The notes below the pieces were generated by a model. The model was given only the letters and a program-made list of their open reading frames with translations, ran no database searches and was not told the origin of the DNA. Shown here piece after piece: positions 9,222-20,057 of a stretch of DNA of 64,000 nucleotides. The DNA is from Phoma sp. XZ068 (taxonomy: Eukaryota > Ascomycota > Dothideomycetes > Pleosporales > Didymellaceae): positions 62,001 to 126,000 of the forward strand of contig RBKR01000020.1 in assembly GCA_004835665.1 (NCBI GenBank). The letters run 5' to 3'. Within the stretch, counting starts at the first letter, position 1. Every line of letters starts with the position of its first letter. The position numbers and the translations under genes are program-made.

Positions 9222-12200
9222 ATGGCGACGGCGCTCCAGAAGCAGCTCGCGGCCATTGCGGCGTCGAGCACCCACCAGCTCGACCTGCGCGCGCAAAAGT
9301 CGGCGCACGGCAAGTCGCTGCTGTTCGAGCCCAAGGTGGCCGGCTCGCAGTCGTTTGAGAACCTCTACCTCATCTGCCATGAGGGCTACCGGGACCTCTG
9401 CGCGCTGGACCCCCGCTTCCGCCAGTTCTCGAGCAGCCTGTTCAGCGAGCAGAGCAAGGTGGAAGACCGCCTGCAGATGACCGAGGCCGAGAACAAGAAG
9501 CTCGGCGCCGTGCTGGAGGCCTTCATCACCCTCGTCGGCCCGCGCCTGCTGCTGAAGCCCGCGCAGAAGGCGCTGGAGTGGCTTGTGAGGCGATTCAAGT
9601 GCGTTCTCCTCGGCGCAGTTGGCGCATAATCAAAGCGCGCCTGCTGCTGCAGCCCATGGCCTTTGCTAATCACCTGACAGGGTCCATGAGTACAACACCG
9701 ACACGCTCGTCTACACATTCCTCCCCTACCACCAGACACCGCAGTTCGTCGCACTGCTCTCCATCCTGCCCGCCCAGCCGCGACACGCCCTGCGCTTCCT
9801 CTTTCCCTACATCCAGGCCAAGACGAACCCACCCAGGCAGACGATTGTCTACACGGCCATCAACACGCCCGAGTTCTTCAATGCCTTCCAGTCGTACATT
9901 GTCCGCGTCCTCCACGCCGGCCACGAGTCGACACACCTCCTCAACTTCTGGGCCACCATCACATACCAGGCCATCCACGGCATCTTCAACAGCGGCACAT
10001 CCGGGCGGCGAGAGATCCAGGCGCAAAAGACCGAGGACGTGCTGCTGAGGGTTCTACCTGTGCTCAACAGCTCTATGCGCGCCTCCAACGGGCCAGAAGT
10101 CGTCGTTGCATGCTACCTGATTGTGCACGCGCTTGTCACCAATGCGCAGCTGGGAGACAAGGTCCTGGATTCCCTGATGGAGGCCATGGTTCTTGCCCAC
10201 GACGCCGACTCGTTGAACCAGTGCATATTAGTCTTGGCCACAGTCGCAGAACAGCGCTCGGGCGCACACATGCCGAATGCCGTCACGAGGAGGCTCTTGA
10301 AGGTACCCCAGCTATCAAGCGCACTGGCCACGGCCGCTGCGCAGTGCTCTGTCGGTCGTCTTGCGCTTGGCTGTGCTTTGGGAGCACTGGGCGGCGCCAG
10401 TCGCTCGGACGAGAAGCGCGCTACATTCACCGAAATCGTCGAGTCTTCCCTCCTTACACAACCACAAACACAGATTGTCCTGTCCACACTGGTACGAGCA
10501 GTACGAGACAGCGCACCCGGCTCTGAGGAGCACGGCCAGCTTCTCGAACTCGCTGCAAAACTCGCCGACGACCGAACCATCGCAACCAAGATGCTGCTCA
10601 CCGCAAAGGAGAACGACATCGACCTGGAGTCTCTCGGCCTTTCTATTGATCAGTCTGTCGATCTCGTACAAGCAGCGTCGTTTGAATCCGACGACGAGGA
10701 GATGCTTGACGCTGACGAGGCTGTCCCTGCCTCGACCATCCCAGTCCCAAGCTTCAAGGCCAGCAGTTTCCTAGAATCGACTGCCGCAAAGGACTACAGC
10801 GCTGTCGCGGCTGCATTCGAGCAAGCCGTGTCGTCCAACCAGACTACCCGGTTCCTGGCATCTCCAGAGCTCCTCCAGAAGGACGCCGACACATCGAACG
10901 TCTATCTCACCTTCCTCATCCGCACATGGTGCACTTCGCGCTCCGCTCCTGTTCGAGTCGCTGCCCTCCGCGCCGTGTCATCGACGATCAAGCGCACCGC
11001 AGCCACTGCTGACTTCCAGAATATTATCCCCTACCTCCTCCATGCGCTTTGCGACACTTCATCTATTGTTCGCCGCTCCGCCGCTGCATGTGTTGCCGCC
11101 CTCTCCAAACGGACGCCCTCCAAGACACCCAGGTCCTGGGGATCCGCATTGTACGGCAAGGGCTCCAAGATCTCCGAGCTCAAAGCCGATGATGCCGCTA
11201 CGTTCCTCACTTCCGTACTCAGTCCAGTGCTTGAGGAGTGCGTGATGGATTCCAAGTTTGTCGTTCCAGGAGTAAGAGATGCGTTGGAAGGATCGCAGTC
11301 AGCAAAGTCTAAGCAGGCTATCAAAGCGCCCGTCCGAACCTCTGTTCTTGGCTTCCTGAGCAGTCACGTAGCCGCTACTCCTCTCTTGAAGGTCAGAGTA
11401 AACGTACTGCCTGTCTTCAACTTCATCGGCAAGATCACAGCCAGTGTCCGCAGCGAGGCTATCGTCCCTCTCGTCCAGCAGTGGTGCGCACTTGCAGCTT
11501 CAGACGTGGCTACAAAGTGTGCAGATGAGCAGATCTCGGTCGAAGACGCTGACAGAGGGCATCTCAACGCTCTCATGGCAAAGGAAGCTAAGAGTGCGCA
11601 ACTGCTCGGCGATGTCATCTCAGGATCCCTCAACAAGGAGCGCATTGCTTTGGTCGCTGCCGCCTTCGACCAGATCAATGCATTCTGGCCCTCTCTTAAG
11701 TCCGATTCGAGGCTTGCGCTGGCTCAGGCCATGCTGGACTTGTCGCTCAAGGAGAGCACCGAGCCCTTCGACCAGCTCTGCAGAGAGCGCGCTCTTGAAA
11801 CCCTGCGCAACGTCAAGCTTGACTCTGCCACCCTCGTCACATTCCTCGACAGTGTTCCTTCTGCGCTTCAGATGCCCGAAGGCCCGCCGTCGAAGAAGAG
11901 GAGACGGACCAGCCGCAACGAAATGGCACGAGTGGAGGTCTCGTCTACAGATGAGCTGCAGCGTCTGCTAAGACGCCTAACCCTGGTGTTGGAGCTGATC
12001 GAAGGGTCGAACCCTGGCCAGCATCCTGAACTATTCAGGAACCTGTTCAACATCTTCGGTGACCTTCAGCCCCTCAAGCAACAGTCTGGTTCCGAGCTGG
12101 TCTACCTCCAGAGCATGATCCTCGGCGCTTTGACCCCTATCGTAAACTTCTTGAAGGAGCACCCTGAGGCAACTGAATACCAATCAGCGGTCCGAGCCGA

Positions 12201-14631
12201 TCTCCTCATTGACGCCATCCGACACTCCACAAGCCCACAGGTGCAGAACAGCGCGCTTCTGCTGATCTCCAGCCTCGCAACATGGGTTCCAGACCTGATC
12301 CTTCACAACCTGATGCCCATCTTCACCTTCATCGGCTCCACTTTGCTTCGCCAGCAAGACGACTATTCTGCTCAGGTCGTCGACAAGACTATCTCGCGTG
12401 TCGTGCCGCAGTTAGCTGCCTCCCTGCGTGCAAAGCACAAGAACTTCCTGACCGGCGTGTCGGACTTGTTGCTGAGCTTCACTGCTGCCTTCGAGCACAT
12501 CCCGCTGCACCGAAGACTGAAGCTGTTCTCCGAGCTTGCCCGCACGCTTGGTCCAGAGGACTCATTGTCCGCCATCATCGCCCTTCTGGCTGACCGATAC
12601 CACAACAGCAAGACCCAACGCAGGTTCTCGACTGAGCTGCTGCTTGTATTCGACCCCATCCACACATTCGATGCTATCAAGGGCTACCTTGACCTCGTTG
12701 CCGACGCTGCAAGCCCCAAGCGCAAGGTCTCCGACACATTGTTTGGGCTGAACGAGAAGAAGCCTGCTGAGGTGGAGTCTGCCATCCAGAACCTCTTGGT
12801 GTGTCTTGCAGACCTCGCTGCTGATGACAGGCTTCGCGGACACGTTTCCAGGGCGTTCCGACGCAAGTCTGATAACAGCAAGCCTCGTGATGTCTTCGCC
12901 AGCATCGTTGAGGTTACTATCCAGCTGTCGAAGCAGGTTGCGTCCACGCCTAAGTTATATGAGTGCTGCAGCCGTGTCCTTGCCCGATCCCTGGACCTCC
13001 TTCCTACCACTGAGCTCGTCAAGTCGGCTGAGCTCCTCCTTGCAAAGACCGATGCGCAGGTACAGGTCGCAGCTATCAAGTCGGTCCAGGTACGCGCCGC
13101 CACGGTCGTACAAAACGACCGAAACTCTGTCAACGCATTGGTCTCGTTCTTGCCTAGTGTCGAGAATGTCCTGCAGCAGTCCAAGTCCTTGGACGCAAAG
13201 ATCATCTCTGTCAGCTGCATCGACAGCATTGTGGAGCGGTTCGGCAAGAAGGATCCGTCTGCTGTGGCTTCGGTCGCCCAAACGATTGCCGGCCCACAGT
13301 CGCTATCGCACAGCGATGACAGGGTCCGCGTTCTCTCCCTGTTGTGTCTGACCTCCATCGTGGATGTGTTGGAGGACGAGTTCATCTCGCTTCTGCCATC
13401 TGTCCTGCCAGTCGCGTTCGACTACCTTTCGAAGGCTATTGACGAGGAGAACGTTGGTCTGCACAACGCGGTCTACACTCTCATCTCAGACATCATAGAA
13501 CGGCTTGGATACATGTTCTCGCGATCGTATCTCGAGACAGCCCTGCGGTTATCGCATCGCTCTGCTGCTGCCGATCTGGAGGAAGCTTGCGACGAGAGCC
13601 GCCGCGCTTTCTACCAGAGCGTGTCTGAGCACCTGGGAGCGCAGGAAGTGTTTGCTGCCATCCAATCCACGTGGATTCACGCACTTTCCCAAGGCTTCGA
13701 TGCTTCGCTCGAACACCTCGAGCTCCTTCGTTCCACCGTTGATGTCCAGACCAAGGCCAAGCTTATCAAGTCCAGCTCAACACTGTTCACCCTCGTTCTC
13801 TCGAGCTTTAACCTGCGAACAGCGATAAGTGCACAGAATGACGCCGAGTTTGATGATGAGGAGGTCGAGCAGCTCGAGAACACCCTCGTGGAATCGGTAG
13901 TTGCCATGGTACTGAAGCTCAACGATGCCACTTTCCGCCCCTTCTTCGTACAGCTCGTCGACCAGGAGGGCCCCATCACCGCAAAGCCAGAGCGGGCCAT
14001 CACCTTCTACCGATTCCTCGCCTCGTTCTTCGACAAGTTCAAGGTACGACTTCCCTCTCTTTTCCATCTGCATTGCTAACATACCCAGTCCATCGTCACA
14101 ACATACTCCAGCTACATCATCGAGCACGTCGCCACACTGCTAAACCAGCTCGTCGGCGAATCTGCCAATTCGGAACTCCGCGCCATCGTCCTCGCCGCCC
14201 TCCAAAAGACCTTCCAACACGACCAAGACGGCTTCTGGCAAGCGCCCTCGCACTACGGCGTAATCATGAAACCCCTCCTCGCACTCCTCACCCTCCCCGA
14301 CGCCTCCGCCGTCACAAGCGACGTCATCCCCGCCATCACCGAACTCGCCGCCGCATCCGCCTCCTCGCTCGACAACCACCGCGAAATGAACGCCGTCCTG
14401 CTACGCTACATGCGCGACGAGGCCGCCCACACACGCCTCGCCACCGTCCTGTGCGAACAGAGTCTCACTGCCCGCCTCGGCGAGGAGTGGCTCGGCTTGC
14501 TGCCCGAGATGCTGCCATTTATCAGCGAGCTCCGCGAAGACGACGATGAGATGGTGGAGCGCGAGACGCAGAGGTGGATTTCTAGCGTGGAGAAGGTGCT
14601 TGGTGAGGATTTGGAGGGTATGTTGCAGTAG
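9222..14631 (+). CDS. UTP10: U3 snoRNP / small-subunit processome protein Utp10 (HEATR1/BP28)
   Basis: Large HEAT-repeat scaffold of the t-UTP subcomplex of the small-subunit processome, needed in the nucleolus for pre-18S rRNA synthesis and processing. Exons 9222-9598, 9681-14043 and 14089-14631 (introns 82 and 45 bp) give 1760 aa, the usual fungal length. The N-terminus MATALQKQLAAIAASSTHQL with the SLLF element is the family start; the U3snoRNP10 N-terminal region, a long HEAT solenoid and the BP28 C-terminal region follow. A basic patch KKRRRT near residue 845 could be a nuclear-localisation element. The start at 9222 is the ATG that begins the conserved N-terminus; the upstream in-frame ATG at 8958 would add unrelated residues. 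Confidence 0.95.
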
Positions 14632-15339
14632 TAGTACGTGGGTGTACAAAAATATGGAAGAAGGGTGTGTGTTGTTTAGCATTTATCGGTGTTCTCTTGT
14701 TCACTTTTTGCTTGCTTTGGGGGTTGGGTTGGGTTGGATTGGGTTGGGGAATAGCTAGCTGTGTCGTATCCAGCCTGAATATCTTATTCAATAAACCTGA
14801 AGCTTTAACTTGATGAACTCCTTTGTTTACATGTCTGTTCTCTTCTTGTTCTTTCCCCGGTATGTGAGTGCGCATAATGAGTAGGATTGCTGTATGAACT
14901 ATAACGCTATGTATTGCAGTGCTATAAACCCGCAATCTCAACCTCGACATCCTTCGCTTGACTATATACCCGCAATTTTTCTTAGAAGTGCGTAAGGAGC
15001 GTACAGGAGTATACTAAAAATAATTTAGGATTTCTACTTTGTCGTACAAAGGCTATTTCTAAAAGTATTACCTAGGTAATTTACAAAGTTTGCTAAAGGC
15101 TAACGAAGTTATTTTGCCAATGCAGGAAGAAAGAAAGAAAGAAGAAGGACGATTCTAGGGGTTGCTTTGTACTACTTTATTGTTGGCGCTTTATTATGTA
15201 TGCTGAAATTTATGTGGAAAAGTGGTTTGAGGGACACTTCCTCCCCCTACTTAAATTCATAGTCGATTTTCTTTTCCCTTGCATTGGAGATCTGATTAGC
15301 TAGAGATCTAGAGTGGTTTCTTTATATAGGTTAAATCCT
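14632..15339. other. AT-rich intergenic stretch downstream of UTP10
   Basis: Begins with UTP10 3' flanking sequence that includes a GGGTT-rich run (14727-14750). From about 14980 it is AT-rich and full of stop codons in all frames. No gene seen. Confidence 0.5.
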
Positions 15340-15925
15340 AAGTTAAGTAAAGTGGCTCGGTTATTTACGTTAATGAAGCTGTCTTACTAGTTCTTCGCGG
15401 GACAGATTGCCAACTATAATCCCAAGCAAGGGGGGGGGGGGGGCGGTATACGCAGCTAGTTAAAACTTCTCATTAAATAAGTGCCTACGCGTCGCCAACC
15501 CTGCATCGAGCTCTATTTTGCTAGTTATTGATCAATTAACACTGAAGTATGAATCTCGGATAAATATGTGGGCTCAAGAGATAAGTTCTGAGCCACGAAG
15601 AAGCTCAAAGTACACCCCCTCCCCCTCCTCGGGTGCCTAGCGCCTTTATCCCTACCTTGAGCTTCTCAGTAGTTAGAAATTGTTTTTGTGCCTACTGCAG
15701 TGCACACATTAGTTGGAGATTGATACCTCAGTGGTAATTGATCAACAACAACAACTAGCAGATAGAGCTCGATGTAGGGTCGGCTACTTGGTTAATGAGA
15801 ATTTCGACTGGCGGCTTTCTGCACTAGGCCTCCGGGCCTTGTAATTAGCTCAAATGGACTTATTCCCGTCAGCAATACCCCTGTACGAAGGAGCTCGGTT
15901 TCATTGGCCGAATACTTTCGGTCAC
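15340..15925. repeat. Foldback / MITE-like inverted-repeat element
   Basis: Two long arms in opposite orientation. The best-matched parts are 15466-15575 and the reverse complement of 15690-15801. Within them about 27 bases around ATCGAGCTCTAT match at 24 positions, and about 30 bases around TTGATCAATTA match at 27. Both arms continue inward to a GAAGCTCAA element, leaving a short centre near 15615-15648. Weaker similarity carries the arms outward to roughly 15350 and 15915, so the outer ends are approximate. There is no coding capacity. A G homopolymer sits inside the left arm at about 15430-15443. The structure fits a non-autonomous DNA transposon or foldback element; no target-site duplication was identified. 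Confidence 0.65.
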
Positions 15926-16391
15926 AGCAAGACTTTCAAACTTCTTTCCCTAACGCAGTAACGCCCTGATTTACTGCAACTAGTTGTAAATATAAATGTA
16001 AGCCTATTAATGTTAAAATAGGTGCTCTTAGTTCAAGATTATGTTGGTGTTGGTGTTCTGTCGTGTTGGTAGGTGTTCGATCAGAAGCGAGCTTCTTTGT
16101 ACGCTCACGACTTACCATCCAGTAGGTATTGCACATAGATGGCGTGCCTGAGACCATAGCATCGGTACGTACAGGACGGGACGGTCTGTGACCCGGTGCC
16201 GAATACGAGAAGGCTTCCACTAGGTATTCTTTGAGTAGCTGCGTGTGATTCCTGTAAGCCGCATGCCAATCACAAACGGGCCGGTAGTAAGACCGCGAAT
16301 AATGCCATACCCACAAGTATAAATCCTGTCCACAATCTAATATTTACGGCAACGCAGGCGCCTCTGTAATCGCAGCGACAGGCACTACAGT
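15926..16391. other. Upstream region of the cytochrome P450 gene
   Basis: Noncoding sequence with stops in all frames, leading to the P450 start codon. A TATAAAT box lies about 70 bp before the ATG and is listed separately. Confidence 0.5.
16318..16324 (+). promoter_or_regulatory. Putative TATA box of the P450 gene
   Basis: The heptamer TATAAAT lies 68-74 bp upstream of the P450 start codon at 16392, a plausible core-promoter position. No transcript start is known from sequence alone. Confidence 0.4.
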
Positions 16392-18075
16392 ATGGCTGCC
16401 ATACCTCCTGCCGTACTCGTGCTTGTGGCGTTGTCAGCACCTGCCCTCCACGAAAGCGTTCTTCGAAGAACAGAAGTCGATCATTTAACATTACCGGCGA
16501 TCGTTGTTTCAAGTTCAGTGTACTGGATCCTTGTGTACTATGTTGGTATTGCGTCTGCAAGCATTGTTGCCGCTGCATTTTGGGTTACCCTGTGGACGTA
16601 TATAGGTCTCTATCGATTGTTTTTCCACCCACTGAAGAATTACCCAGGTCCAGTGGGGGCTAAGTTATCACGATGGTGGAATGTCAAGCAGACATGGGAT
16701 AGTGGCTTTCATTACCATCGGGTACAGCAACGGCTGCAACAAGAGTATGGAGATTATGTCAGATCTGGTATGGTCGAGATATCGTACAACGAAATCCTCG
16801 TGTTTGCTGACGGATTCAGGGCCCCGGGAGATTTCAATATTCGATCCAGAAGCTATACGCGCCATTTTCGGTTTCCAGTCGAAGACCTCCAAGGGCCCAC
16901 TATACGACATGATGGAAAAGTCTCTCCACCTTAACCGCGACAAGCAGTTCCATCGTCAGCGTCGCAGGGTCTGGGATAATGCGATGAAAGTCTCACTCTC
17001 CGACTATGCCCCAAGGATTGAGGAATTCACTGACCAGCTTTTGACGCGATTAAGGGCTGAGGAAGGGGACTTTGTGCCTTTGCTGGTATACATGACTTAC
17101 TACAGCTACGATGTCATGGCTGCTCTAGCCTTCGGTGAGCCAATGGGTTTCATCAAAGGTGAGTCTAATGATGTCGCCACAAGTATTTTAAAAACTTTTA
17201 CAAGTTCACTTGACTTTATGGGCCTGATGTATCACATACCCTGGCTTATGAGTGCCCTTGGCATTGTGACTTCTGTCGCTGGACCGATGAAGGAGTGGAG
17301 AGATTGGAGTGTGAAGCAGATGAAAACAAGAATGAGCGTGCGTTAACCCCGATTTTCTTTCTTTGACCATATATTAACATACCGTAAGCTTCAAAACCCT
17401 AGACCGGACCTTTCAATGCATCTCATCAATGGAACACCAGACGACTTGGCAGGCCGCGAGCTACTCTATGGCGAATCTCGTCTTGTAATCGGAGCGGGCA
17501 GCGAGACAACATCCACTGCTTTGACATTCATATTTATGCAGCTGGCAACTAACCCGGAATATATGCGCGCGGTGCGTAAGGAGTTTCGGGAGGATGCAGC
17601 AAACTATCATTGCCAGCGCCCGCAACCTCTCCTTGACGCGATCATTTTCGAATCTATGCGTCTCTGGCCTTCCGTTTTCTTCGCGTCCCAACGCGTCACG
17701 CCCCCCGAGGGTCTCACTATCAATGGACACTTTATACCCGGGAACATGATTATCCACATGCCGCCTTTCGCTATCAGCCATGATCCACGTAACTTTGTCC
17801 ATCCAGATAAATTCATCCCTGAGCGATGGACATCGAAACCAGAGCTCGTACTTAACAAAAACGCGTGCAACCCATTTTCTACTGGACCATACAATTGTGT
17901 TGGCAGGCCTCTTGCTGAGATGGAGATGAGGAGTGTTGTGGGTAGAGTTATCAACGAATTCGATGTTGCACTACCGGCGGGCTTTAATGCGGAGGATTAC
18001 TGGGAGAGTGTCAAAGAACATTTCACAGCAGGCCCACCGAGCCAAAAGGTTAGCTTTGTGAGGGCTCGAGAGTGA
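16392..18075 (+). CDS. Cytochrome P450 monooxygenase
   Basis: Microsomal heme-thiolate monooxygenase; substrate unknown. Exons 16392-16767, 16820-17337 and 17389-18075 with introns of 52 and 51 bp join to 526 aa, a normal P450 length. Hydrophobic N-terminal helices anchor it in the ER, followed by a proline-rich hinge (HPLKNYPGP). The oxygen-binding helix I reads GAGSETT (about residues 333-339), the K-helix ExxR is ESMR (386-389), the PERW motif is near 442, and the heme loop FSTGPYNCVG places the thiolate Cys near 468. All key residues are present, so it looks functional. The splice choice at intron 1 restores the conserved YVRSGPREISIFDPEAI segment. It converges on a SAT4-type membrane gene at 18829; no synthase gene is nearby. 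Confidence 0.9.
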
Positions 18076-18828
18076 GTAGAGAGCTGTTTTAGACCGCAAG
18101 GTCATCTAAATTCATTGCCGGGGAAAACAGGCAGGACTGATGTTCGATCGTTCACCTATAAATACTTATGGCTTACTGAGTCTAAATAGTAGTCGCGCGC
18201 AGACACAATTTATGCATTACCTGTCGCGAGACTACTCTAAATGCATAATTATTGAGTTACTGTTACCCGAAGATCCGCAACGTCCATGCCGGCTGAGCAG
18301 CAGCGGTTCCGCCAGAGCTTGAGCTGAATCTTCTCGAAGAGGACTCGGCTATCATACTTCTCAATTAGACTCGTGATAATTCGGCTGGGGCACATTAGCA
18401 TATGGTCTAGACTCTCGTTCTTGGACGCCTTGCAGGGGGTGCAAAGTATCATGCGCGGCATCGGGTACCGCTCCCGACAATCAGCCGTCAACCCGTACTT
18501 CGGTAGCTTTACGGCCTTTTAGATCTTGAACACCATAACTCAAGGCAAGTAAGCCGCGCAATAATTAGAGACCAGGGGCTTTTCTGGGATAAGAAAATGC
18601 ACGAATCAGTCCCCCGAGCATATCCACGAACAACGTGTCATTTCCTGCGGCGCATACGAAGGGTATTGGACACAAGTAAAAGTACCACGCGCTACGATAA
18701 ACCAAGGTGCCTCAATAAGGCGATTGGGTAGCGTTATTACTCTAGCAGACATGTACAGACATATCATATCAATAAAAGAGCCACCAAATTAGAATCAAAG
18801 GTATATCTTGTCAATTAAAACTATTGTA
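18076..18828. other. Intergenic region with a possible retroelement scrap
   Basis: This 750 bp interval separates two convergent genes. A minus-strand frame at 18249-18491 contains a CxxC...H...C pattern (CTPCKASKNESLDHMLMCP) that resembles the zinc-binding tail of fungal non-LTR reverse transcriptases. No reverse-transcriptase core is present, so only a decayed scrap can be proposed. Confidence 0.3.
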
Positions 18829-20057
18829 TTACCGCCCTGAACAATACACTTTTACACCCCGTGAGTCTGGCCCGAAAAGGTCTTTGGTGCTGTCCCCATC
18901 ACCAGCGTCTCTATCTACATCCTGTACATCAATATCGTACGTTGTGGTGATACCAATGCCGTTAGCAGTCTTAGGTTTGTCAGCTGACCTCATCACATCT
19001 GATTCCTGGCCTCTACTTCCCAACTCATAACTTTTCCCACGACTGCGCCTCGCGAGGAAGTTCAGCCGACGTTTTCCTGTTCCAGATGGGTCGCGACTCG
19101 AGAACGAGAGGAGATTGGGAAAGTGGTGTTGAAAGAATGGCTTCAAAAGCACCATACATGCACAAATAATGCCACCATTTATTTCCACGACAGAAAACAG
19201 GCAAGCCCTGGCTTGGTGGTACGTGGTATCTGGGTCGCTGATGATACCGTATATGAAGATAATACGAACAATGGAGATAATCATCACACTACATAGGATT
19301 AGCTAAAATAAACAGTGGGCATGTGAGAACTTACCCAGATCCAAAGGCAAAAGCCATCCCAAGCAGCACTTTTTGCTTTCTGGGAAGCTGCAATTGATAT
19401 AGCATTGGCATTGGCAGGAGAAGAATGAAAAGGTCGGTAATGATGTTGATACATGCCACGAAAAGGTTAAGTTGCGTTAGGCAGGTCTGGTCGGCGTGTG
19501 TAAGCGGATTGCAAGGTCCAGAGACGACAATCGTGGTTGCCAATGAGTAGCCAAAGATGAGAGCAACCAAGCCGTAGATGCACCTACGAACTCTTACGTC
19601 TCTATCTAAATTGTGATAAAGGGCAAGCAAAGACATTTTCGTCAAAGCTGGGACCCAGAGGTATATCACCACGATGCCGATGAGCATGCGTATGTACTTT
19701 GGCAATTGTACCACAGTCACATTCCATAAATGGTCGCCAAAGCCGTATTGGAAAGCTGTATGTCTTGTTAGATAGCACTTCAGTAGATGAACAGCGAAAT
19801 CAATTACCATGCAGGCAGACTCCTAACCAAATAACACATCCAAGCCAAGCCAATACAATAAGCGCATCGTCAAGTGCAATTATGTGACGAAGAAAGACCC
19901 TCGTGTACAGTCGTAGGATCAGCACAAAGGTTGTGATTGCAGTCATAACCGCGTAGACTATTACAGAGCGATTCTGTAGCTCGGTTCGAGCGCCGCTGAA
20001 ATCTGGTATGACACCTTTTGGTGGGGGCATCGCGCCGGATGGGGTGGTCGAGGACAT
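18829..20057 (-). CDS. SAT4/PTH11-like integral membrane protein
   Basis: Second seven-helix fungal rhodopsin-like/SAT4 membrane protein in the window. Exons on the minus strand: 20057-19808, 19755-19335 and 19288-18829, with introns of 52 and 46 bp; 376 aa. The order of features is typical: a short extracellular N-terminus, helix 1 followed by LRLYTRVFLRHIIALDD, a GFGDHLWNV loop, helices around YLWVPALTKMSLLALY, the LVALIFGYSLATTIV helix with a downstream GPCNP loop, and the helix ITDLFILLLPMPMLYQLQ followed by RKQKVLLGMAF. A hydrophilic tail of about 100 residues follows. It resembles the protein at 2020-3151 only at family level. Ligand and role are unknown; its P450 neighbour is convergent. 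Confidence 0.87.

Noticed and set aside
8958..9629. Longer 5' start for UTP10 at 8958
   Set aside because: The conserved family N-terminus begins at the ATG at 9222; the extra 88 residues look like 5' leader translated by chance.
1..20057. Secondary-metabolite cluster formed by the O-methyltransferase, P450 and membrane proteins
   Set aside because: No polyketide, peptide or terpene synthase is present, and housekeeping genes NRDE2 and UTP10 stand between them.
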